Below are positions 12,377-19,694 of a stretch of DNA of 64,000 nt, one piece after another (position 1 is the first letter of the stretch; each line of letters opens with the position of its first letter). This DNA comes from Flaccisagitta enflata (lineage: Eukaryota > Chaetognatha > Sagittoidea > Aphragmophora): contig OZ231128.1 of the NCBI GenBank assembly GCA_965153355.1, positions 6,510,001 through 6,574,000 of the forward strand, in the 5' to 3' direction. A program made the position numbers and the translations under genes. Below the pieces are notes generated by a model. It worked only from the letters and a program-made list of their open reading frames with translations. It did not search any database and was not told the DNA's origin.

Positions 12377-12422
12377 ATGTTTGATGATCGGAGAGGAGCA
12401 CTTGCAGATCTTTGATATGACA
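12377..12422 (+). other. Candidate non-coding 5' exon of the delta-catenin-like gene
   Basis: A 46-base segment lies between a good acceptor (pyrimidine-rich, ending TTTTCAG) and a good donor (ACA|GTAAGTTT). If joined to the exon at 12916, the frame leading into the start codon contains a TGA here, so it would be 5' untranslated. It also holds a 12-codon upstream frame starting at its first base. The assignment rests only on splice-site quality and position. Confidence 0.35.
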
Positions 12423-12915
12423 GTAAGTTTAATCAGTTACATAAGGAGCGACAACCAATTCGGTTTCTGACTTGACTTACTATTTTCGGCATGGATACAT
12501 GAAGAGACAAAAAATATCTTGTGGCCCAATGATGTTGTAGCAACTTTGAGATACTACAAGAGATTTTACTATTTAATGATTTCAAAACTTTATCCTCGTC
12601 GGCATAACTTTTACTATTCTGTAAATTGAAATCAGGGCTTTTAAAACTAATGCCTAGATGAGCCTATTTTCTCTGTAAATGGACAGGGACAGTAAAGATG
12701 ACAGCTCCTGAACTAGTTACGTGACGGGCCGATGGACCAACTGATGGACGAACGGGTCGTCAGAAAAGACTGACTGACTCTTTCATATAGAAATGCGGCA
12801 CGAGGCCATATCACAACAAGATTTTGTAACGGCATTTGAATACTCGATATTTTCTTTGATCATTTTTCCAAATTATGTTTCAAAATCGAATTCTTAAATT
12901 TTGTTTTGTTTTTAG

Positions 12916-12968
12916 GTTTAGCGAAGGCGTCCGTGATGGCAGAGATCGATACAGCCGCCGCTTCTGGG
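12916..12968 (+). CDS. Delta-catenin-like protein, exon 1 with start codon
   Basis: The exon follows the acceptor TGTTTTTAG and ends at GGG|GTAAGA. The ATG at 12936 opens MAEIDTAAASG, 11 codons, ending in phase 0, which is exactly the phase the exon at 14241 needs. The triplets just upstream in the same frame are also open (LAKASV), so a start in an unseen earlier exon is possible, but the preceding candidate exon carries a stop. Family members such as p120ctn use several alternative starts; here the usual N-terminal coiled coil is not visible. The gene reads away from the repeat-rich left part of the window. Confidence 0.55.
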
Positions 12969-12984
12969 GTAAGAATTTGCCCCC

Positions 12985-13200
12985 TTGACTATCATCTTAA
13001 CGTGTTATTTTAGAAGGAAAAGAAGAAGAAAGAGAAGAAAAGTAAAAGTTGAAGAAAAGCAAAAGAAAAAGAAAAAGAAAAAAAATGAAAAAATTCAAGC
13101 AAAAAGAAGAAAAAGAAAAAGAAAAAGACGAAGAAGAGGAAGAAAAAGAAACACAAGAATTAGAAAAAATATTAGAGCTGAAATGACGTAATAGAAAAAA
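12985..13200. repeat. Purine-rich AGAAGAAAAAG tract
   Basis: A short A/G-rich tract just inside intron 1, immediately after the donor at 12969. The Lys/Arg-rich and Ser/Phe-rich frames across it are low complexity. Confidence 0.7.
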
Positions 13201-13484
13201 AAGATTCAAGAGCAAAAATTGTTATTCAAATGAAAATATTTGGTGAATCGAGAAGTTTATTATCAAAAAGATGTGTAAGGCTTCAAATTCAAACTATAAG
13301 CCTGAAGAATTGTACAGAACGAGAATGAGTATAATTGAGTTCGTCAAGCGCTAGTGCAAAGTCCCCTGTATCCAATATTCATCCATGAGCTTGTCGGTGA
13401 CAATAAATCCCTTTTGTGTTTTGTGGATAACCATAAATCGAAAGGATTGTTGCAAATCATAAAACATTTGCGCAGTATAAGGGC

Positions 13485-14216
13485 CTGTTTCTACTCGTGA
13501 CAATCGCGTTTTAAACGGGCCACTCGGTCCGAGTCGGTCGCTCGCTACGTTCGTTCGCTCGCACCGCTCACTCCACTCGCTTGCTCCACAGCACTCCCTT
13601 CACAAGCTCGCTCACTCACTCGTCGGATAGTTGAAATTTATAAATATGCGTTAACGCTGAAAACGCGTTTGTTCTTCTCACTAAAAAAACACCCTCATTG
13701 TCTAAGGGGGCGTTTCTAGTCAGAGACAATCGCGTTTTGAAAGGGCCACTCGGTCGCTCGCTACGTTCGTTCGCTCGCACCGCTCACTCGTTCCGCAGCG
13801 CTCCGCTTCGCTTCGCTCGCTCGCTCCGTTCATGGGCTCGCTCACTCACTTCGCTCACTCCCTCGTGGGACAGTTGAAATTCTTGAATATGTGTTCACGC
13901 TATTATCGCGTTTTACGGGAACAAACGCGTTTTTGGCGCTCACTAGAAACACGCCCTGAGGGAGCGTTTCTAGTCAAAGACGATCGCGTTTTTAATGGGT
14001 CACTCGGTCGCTATGTTTGTTCGCTCGCACCGCTCACTCTGCTCACTCCGCTGACTTGCTCCGCAGCGCTCCGCTTCTCTACGCTCCATTCTAGGGCTCA
14101 CTCACTCACTTAGCTCACTCCCTCGTGGGACAGTTGAAGTTGTTGAATATGTGTTCACGCTGTCATCGCGTTTAACGGGAACAAACGCGTTTTGGCGCTC
14201 ACTAGAAACACGCCCT
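13485..14216 (+). mobile_element. Three head-to-tail MITE copies, GGGCGTTTCTAGT family
   Basis: Copies run about 13485-13697, 13708-13957 and 13962-14216. Each starts with a GGGCGTTTCTAGTCAGAGAC-like end, contains CGCTCGCTACGTTCGTTCGC and GACAGTTGAAATTCTTGAAT, and ends with CTCACTAGAAACACGCCC. The inverted ends, the length of about 215-255 bases and the lack of coding identify a MITE; the superfamily is not determined. Copies sit 4-10 bases apart inside intron 1. Confidence 0.75.
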
Positions 14217-14240
14217 AATCAACACCACATTTTCATGTAG

Positions 14241-14381
14241 GCGATGGGAAATCCTCACGTAGACGAAGACGTGGAAGAATCGTCTCAAGAATTCACTTTA
14301 GAAAATGAAGATGGAACCACAACAACAGTCATGAGACAAACCAAGAAAGTCACCAGAACAGTCAAACAAACAGTCATTCAG
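14241..14381 (+). CDS. Delta-catenin-like protein, exon 2 (DGTTTTV...TVKQTVIQ)
   Basis: A 141-base, phase 0-0 exon between the acceptor TTTCATGTAG and the donor CAG|GTAAGTGA. It encodes 47 residues: an acidic stretch (DEDVEESSQEFTLENEDG) and then TTTTVMRQTKKVTRTVKQ. In the delta-catenin family (p120ctn, ARVCF, delta-catenin, PKP4) the linker before the armadillo repeats has a very similar acidic-DGTT block followed by a Thr/Lys/Val-rich segment ending in TVRQV-like sequence, and here exon 3 continues with SVPVE. This exon is the main reason for the family assignment. The last 17 codons plus donor are amplified in tandem just downstream. Confidence 0.65.
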
Positions 14382-15240
14382 GTAAGTGACAATCACTTTT
14401 ATGAGACAAACCAACAAAGTAACCAGAACAGTTAAACAAACAGACATTCAGGTAAATGATAGTCACTGTCATGAGACAAACCAAGAAAGTCACCAGAACA
14501 GTTAAACAAACAGTCATTCAGGTAAATGACAATCACTGTTATGAGACAAACCAAGAAAGACACCAGAACAGTCAAACAAACAGTCATTCAGGTAAATGAC
14601 AATCACTTTCATGCGACAAACCAAGAAAGTCACCAGTACAGTCCAACAAACAGTCATTCAGTTAAATGATGATCATAACCATCGGACAAACCAAGAAAGA
14701 CACCAGAACAGTCAAACAAACAGTCATTCAGGTAAATGACAATCACTTTCATGAGACAAACCAAGAAAGTCACCAGTACAGTCCAACAAACAGTCATTCA
14801 GTTAAATGATGATCATAACCATCGGACAAACCAAGAAAGACACCAGAACAGTCAAACAAACAGTCATTCAGGTAAATGACAATCACTTTCATGAGACAAA
14901 CCAAGAAAGTCACCAGTACAGTCCAACAAACAGTCATTCAGGTAAATGATGATCATAACCATTAGACAAACCAAGAAAGACACCAGAACAGTCAAACAAA
15001 CAGTCATTCAGGTAAATGAGAATCACTGTTATGAGACAAACCAAAAAGTCACCAGAACAGTCAAACAAACAGTCGTTCACGCAAATGACATTAACTGTCA
15101 TGAGACAAACCAAAAAAGTCACCAGAACAGTCAAACAGACAGTCATACTGTAGGTAAATGACAATCACTGTTATGAGACAAACCAAGAAAGTCACTAGAA
15201 CAGTCAAACAGACAATCATACAGGTAAATGACAATCACTG
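14331..15240 (+). repeat. 13-copy, 70-bp tandem array of the exon 2 end plus splice donor
   Basis: Each unit is 51 bases of exon 2 (17 codons, MRQTKKVTRTVKQTVIQ or close variants) plus about 19 intron bases starting GTAAATGA. Unit starts: 14331 (the true exon), 14401, 14471, 14541, 14611, 14681, 14751, 14821, 14891, 14961, 15031, 15100 and 15173. Most copies keep CAG|GTAAATGA; the copies at 14611 and 14751 end in CAGTTAAATG and the copy at 15031 in CACGCAAATG, so those donors are broken. The 14681/14751/14821/14891 run shows a two-unit higher-order pattern (ATCGGACAAA alternating with ATGAGACAAA). No good acceptor precedes the copies. Confidence 0.9.
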
Positions 15241-15328
15241 GTTTCTGCATCACTGACCATACCCAGTAGCGAGTGACTATGAGGATTGTCCTAAATCTAT
15301 TTTTCAATCTGCTTCCATGCTTCCACAG

Positions 15329-15434
15329 AGCGTGCCAGTGGAACGAGAGACAAGGATTCAAATAATTCGCGGCTCGGATGGAAATTATTACTACGAGGAT
15401 GAACAAGGCCACCTGAAACCCGCTCAAGATTTAG
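15329..15434 (+). CDS. Delta-catenin-like protein, exon 3
   Basis: A 106-base exon between CTTCCACAG and TTAG|GTGAGTGAG, phase 0 in and phase 1 out. It encodes SVPVERETRIQIIRGSDG followed by NYYYEDEQGHLKPAQDL. The GSDGNYYYEDEQG segment resembles the D-x-x-GN motifs of exons 4-6. It follows the TVIQ end of exon 2 directly, as the VPVGPDG-type sequence follows the Thr-rich block in vertebrate relatives. No catalytic motif; this would be a linker or signalling segment of a cytoplasmic junction protein. Confidence 0.6.
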
Positions 15435-15888
15435 GTGAGTGAGATTTAATGAATCTTCGCCTAATTTGCATAATGCCGCAAACTGGATCTATGAGAACGC
15501 AACAAGAAAATCGCAAGTCGCACTGTCAAAATGCGTCTGAGTGCATGGTTTACACATCGAATTTCAATCTTATGAACGATGTTTAGTAATCATTGTCAAA
15601 GAATGTATGCAATTTAGATGAGATCTCATGTTGTGGCAACAACGATTCCGATCTTAGTATAACCATTTTCCTTGAAAGATTTCTTAAACGGTGGAGATTC
15701 GTCTTCGACTTCGACTTTTTATGTTGTTGTCGCTGAAATTTTGTTAACCGCGGCGAATGAAGCACTGGTTCACCGCTCCATGATGAACGTGATAGCTGTA
15801 GATGGCTTGTTAGTCATTACTAGATAGTGCACTGTTAAAAATCTCTTTCTGATCACGGACTTACAATTCCAACTATTTCTCTCATTCA

Positions 15889-15960
15889 AGCATTCCATTG
15901 GATCAGCTGAAATTTCCTTTGGCACTACGGAATCAACTTCAATTCATACTCACACAGTTT
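15889..15960 (+). pseudogene. Decayed duplicate of exon 4
   Basis: The sequence CATTCCATTGGATCAGCTGA and the following text up to about 15950 closely match the start of exon 4 at 16839, but the first G of the exon is missing. This shifts the frame and brings in a TGA after six codons. Similarity stops near 15955, where the 840-base dispersed element begins. It is best read as a partial exon duplication separated from the real exon by that element. Confidence 0.7.
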
Positions 15961-16808
15961 ATATACCAGTAATAGCGGCTGTTGCCGTGAGGAAAAAGTC
16001 GTAAGCATTGACTATTTTTCATATAGCCTTTGTCTTTAGTCACTGCAAATTTTTTTACTTGTTATATCAAATCAGGAGCAATTGTATGTATTGATTGCTC
16101 TGAAAATCAGAGAAAAATAGAGCTAAGCCAAATGAGCTAGATGAGCTAAAATACTCAAAATCATTCAACCAAATAACCACCTATGCTCACTGACATGTTT
16201 TTTTGTATTTGCATGCTCAATTAAAACATCTATGTATTCATCCTATTTGAAAAAAAAAGACTGAGCTAAATGAGCTAAATGAGATAGAATAACACCCTCA
16301 CAAATGAGCAGCTCTGCTCACTGACATCCTTTCTTGTATCTGCTTGCTTAAACATGTATCAAAATATTCATACATTTATCGCAATTGAAATATAAAAAAA
16401 ACTGAGCTGAATGAGCTAAATGAGCTAAAATGCTCAAAAACACCCCCACAGATGAGCAGCTATGCTCATAAACATATTTTTTGTATTTGTATGCTCAAAC
16501 AAACATAAATACACTCTTTTATTGATCTTACTTAAAATCATTAAAAAAATTGAGAAAAAAATCTATTTTAATTTTTTGTAAATAAATCTTTGAAAAATAA
16601 TAACGCAAAGAATATTTGTTGAAGAGCAAAGAATATTTGTTGAAGAGCATTCTGCTTAGCGTGAAATAAAAGATAATTATTAAAGTTATTTACTTTATCA
16701 ATTTGGGGGGACTAATCAGCAGATGAGTTCCCCAACTTTCCAATAAAAAAATGAAAACCATGTTTCTCTTCAAAAAGTCGAAGACTGACTTCGACTTTTT
16801 TCCCAATA
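15961..16808 (+). mobile_element. Dispersed 840-bp element, plus-strand copy
   Basis: A second copy lies inverted at 45396-46250. One end reads TATACCAGTAATAGCGGCTG. The other is a hairpin, AGTCGAAGACTGACTTCGACT followed by TTTT. Inside are three tandem units of about 140 bases, each with TGAGCTAAATGAGCTAAA and GATGAGCAGCTATGCTC. No coding frame. A hairpin of the same style, AAAAAGTCGA...TCGACTTTTT, also lies at 33130-33157. Confidence 0.7.
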
Positions 16809-16838
16809 ATTACATTATTCTTCATTGATTTATTTCAG

Positions 16839-16979
16839 GCATTCCATTGGATCAGTTAAATTCTTCTTTTGGCACCACGGAATCGACTTCAATTTCTGAT
16901 CACATAATTCAATCCAGACTCACGAAATTCGTTGCTGTCGATGAATTTGGAAACTCACTTCCAGCTCAAGACAACATTG
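16839..16979 (+). CDS. Delta-catenin-like protein, exon 4
   Basis: A 141-base exon, phase 1-1, from the acceptor TTTATTTCAG to the donor ATTG|GTAAGACAT. It encodes GIPLDQLNSSFGTTESTS, then ISDHIIQSRLTKFVAVDE and FGNSLPAQDNI. The segment FVAVDEFGN is the first clear copy of a motif repeated in exons 5 (YIPVDVDGNPID) and 6 (YVPVDADGNIID). p120-type proteins have a similar V-x-x-GPDG-x-P segment at this place. The last bases of the exon plus its donor are amplified immediately downstream. Confidence 0.6.
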
Positions 16980-17122
16980 GTAAGACATGACACACTCAAG
17001 ACAACATTGGTAAGACATGGCACACTCAAGACAACATCGGTAAGACATGGCACACTCAAGACAACATTGGTAGGACATGGCACACTCAAGACAACATCGG
17101 TAAGACATGGCACACTCGGGTG
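16966..17122 (+). repeat. 30-bp tandem array spanning the exon 4 donor
   Basis: The unit CACTCAAGACAACATTG|GTAAGACATGG is repeated five times after the true junction, so GTAAGACATG donors recur every 30 bases (about 16980, 17010, 17040, 17070 as GTAGGACATG, and 17100). In the exon frame, reading past the first donor meets TGA at once (GGT AAG ACA TGA), so use of a downstream donor would truncate the protein. The periodic open frames on both strands are shadows of the array. Confidence 0.85.
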
Positions 17123-17500
17123 TGTCAATATGCAAAAGGTCTTTTGATCAACTCATTATTATTAGGAAGTAAATGAATAATTTTAACAAAATGCTTATTG
17201 TTTTTCTCTTTTTTAATTTCATTTATTTTCAGTTTTTTTAGCAACTGCACCCAGTTTTGTTGAGTATGAGACTAATAAACTTTTTTGAAAATTGTATAAC
17301 ATCTTTTATTATGAAACATGGAATATTGAACAAGCAATAAGTATTGTAAATTGTTGGTTTAGAATCAATGATTCTAATGCAAAACCAGCTGCACAACAGT
17401 ATAAGTATCTTAGCATTAGTGTCCCAAAACTTTTTGATAGTGACAAATCTGATCAAAGAACCTTTTGCATATTGACACAACCATATGACACACGCTTCAC
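17118..17500. repeat. Inverted-repeat element with short arms
   Basis: GTGTGTCAATATGCAAAAGG near 17120 is the complement of CCTTTTGCATATTGACACA near 17461, and a GATCA word follows on both sides. It looks like a small foldback or MITE inside intron 4. Frames within it have no recognisable domain. Confidence 0.5.
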
Positions 17501-17730
17501 ATGGCAAAAGTTGGAAATTTCCAACCCTGAGCATTTTTCCTCTCTCAAAAATCATTCATCTTCCCGGTTGTTTTTTTTTTTTATTTTGTAAGAACTAATA
17601 TGCATAACACAGAGGGATATGCTATTGTTCTTTGAAATGGCTATCATTAGTTCTTTCTGTTTATAGAGTTGGGTTACTATATGCAACATCAGTGAGCTCT
17701 TTCATAGTTCATGTTCTCATGTTCTTTTGT

Positions 17731-17765
17731 TTTGTTTTGTTTTGTTTTGTTTTGTTTTGTTACGC
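17731..17765. repeat. (TTTTG)n microsatellite
   Basis: Seven copies of TTTTG just upstream of exon 5, in intron 4. Confidence 0.9.
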
Positions 17766-17845
17766 TTAAAGACAGAGGTGGATCTACGTGATGAGAGGAT
17801 TCCAGTGAATTTCTCTCTGATTTTTTTTTTCTGTCTTTTCACCAG

Positions 17846-18352
17846 ATCCATCTACTGGACTTCCGGTTGGATTTGGAACTTCCTTTGGAATCGTAAATGG
17901 AACAGGAACTCAAAATGGAGACCCGGATGTAGAAGGAAGAGGAGGAGGAGCAGATGGAGGAGGAGAAGATGGAGGAAGAGGACCAGAAGGAGTGCCGGAA
18001 GGATGGCATCTCGCAGATACCAAAGTAGAAGTCACGCTTTTGCCTTTAGACGGAGAGGGAGGTGGAGGAGGAGGAGTAGGAGGAGGAATAGAAGATGACG
18101 CAAGTGACACGTCGTCTCTCGTTCCTTCCGTCACATCTGATTCTACCTCAGGCGGCGGCGGTGAAGGAGGAGGAGGAGCAGATCCAGTGGCGGCTGCGGC
18201 GGCGGCGGCGGCTGCGGCGGCTGCGGCAGCGGCGGCTGTTTCGGCGACAACAGCTGGATTACCTTGTCCCCCCGGTGGAAATGTCAACTACATTCCCGTT
18301 GACGTCGATGGCAACCCAATTGACCCAAACTCGTTGGCGAGCCTACCATCAG
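17846..18352 (+). CDS. Delta-catenin-like protein, exon 5 (Gly-rich and poly-Ala)
   Basis: A 507-base exon, phase 1-1, between CTTTTCACCAG and CATCAG|GTGGGAG. It encodes DPSTGLPVGFGTSFGIVNG, a Gly/Glu/Arg-rich disordered segment, PEGWHLADTKVEVTLLPLD, another Gly-rich part, about 16 alanines, and VNYIPVDVDGNPIDPNSLAS. Alternative frames are open through the G-rich part because the sequence is simple, but only this frame matches the phases of exons 4 and 6 and gives the repeated VDVDGN motif. The poly-Ala and poly-Gly runs are codon repeats likely to vary in length between individuals. A second possible donor (ACACCAG|GTGGAAG) lies 24 bases downstream. Confidence 0.65.
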
Positions 18353-18622
18353 GTGGGAGTCATATACGAACACCAGGTGGAAGCTGGAGTCATATTGGAA
18401 CAAGCGCCCCAGTTGTACAACAGTGCTTTCACCTAAAGCTCTCTGCCCTAATATTTGTGACAGACCGACGGATCAATGAATCGACAGACCAACCAAAAAG
18501 TAGCCTATAGAGTTGCGTGTCCATGACAAAAAATGTTACCTACCAACCGACTGCGACCTACCTACCGACCTACCGACCTACCAACCAACATGGTCCGCGA
18601 CTAATAAATAGTCTATTCACTG

Positions 18623-18928
18623 CAGGCCTGTATATAATTGAGGGGGGGGAGGGGAATCGAATATAAGTGATCACTGCAGGCCTGTATATAATTGAGGGTG
18701 GAAGGAAATCAAAGAGGTAAAAAAGAAAAACAATTACTTTTGGCAGTACCAAATCATAAAAACTAGTTAGTAAAACACAATTTAACCCTATCTAAACCTT
18801 TACTACACTGTTTTATAACTTTATGAGGAAGAAAATCATAATTCTAAAACGCAACGCGTCGCGTCGCGGGGAAGAAAATCAAAGGCAGGGGGGGGGAATC
18901 AAAAGCGACTTAATTACATACACCTCTG
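18623..18928 (+). mobile_element. hAT-like MITE, second copy of the 23369 family
   Basis: It begins CAGGCCTGTATATAATTGAG and ends with the inverted form near CATACACCTCTG. The first 54 bases are duplicated (starts at 18623 and 18677). The interior matches 23369-23692, including GCGTCGCGTCGCGGGGAAG and AATCAAAGGCAGGGG. No clean target duplication is visible here. Confidence 0.65.
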
Positions 18929-19194
18929 CCATGCAGATGACGCATTGTTGCCCGATCGGGTTGTTTGTTAGTGGGCTAATCGACTAAGGACAGTCTTACT
19001 CTTAGTTTTTACTAGAACCTTTTTGCTAAAAACAAAAGGCTCCGTTGCGAGTTCGCCGCTAATTTTGACTGAAAGTTTTTTTAGCGACAAAAATCGAGAA
19101 AAAAAGAACAGCACCGTGTATATTCCACCAATATAAATTATGAAATTGGAACACCAGCCTAGGCAAGGAAAGGGTTTTGATGAACACTCTTTTT

Positions 19195-19592
19195 TTTTAG
19201 TCGCGTGCACGCGACTCTACACCCCGCTTTGTCGGTCCGTCGGTCCGTCCGTCCGTCGGTCCGTCCGGCACACTTTACTTTTTTGTAATATAACGTCGAT
19301 TCTTAGGTCATTTTAAGTCCTTTTTAGTCATTAATAGTTATTCTAAGTCATTTTGAGTCATTCTAAGTCATTTTGAGTCATTCTAAGTCATTTTAAGTCA
19401 TTCTAAGTCATTTTCAGTTATTTTAAGTCATTTTTGGTCATTAGGTTTTTGAGGCATTTTAAGTCCTTTTTGGACATTTTAAGTCATTCTAAGTCACTCT
19501 AAGTCATTCTAAGTCATACTAAGTTATTCTAAGTCATTCTTACCCTGTAAATCTCGCACGCGACTTATAGGAGTTGGCCTTGTTTTTTGAGT
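19195..19592 (+). mobile_element. Family A element with GTCATTTTAA array
   Basis: It begins TTTTAGTCGCGTGCACGCGA, continues with GTCGGTCCGTCGGTCCGTCC, holds about 18 GTCATTYTAA units, and ends GCACGCGACTTATAGGAGTT before GGCCTTGTTTTT. No coding capacity. Confidence 0.75.
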
Positions 19593-19694
19593 AGGAACAA
19601 AGTTTATCAGGACATGAGGCTGAAATTTTGCCGAAAATTATGGATATTTATAGCACAAGGCTTAGCCTCAGATTTGTAAAAACAAGGCCAAGTA

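Noticed and set aside
17910-18287. 125-codon minus-strand Pro/Ala-rich frame
   Set aside because: Antisense of the Gly/Ala-rich exon 5; the plus frame has matching splice phases and the VDVDGN motif.
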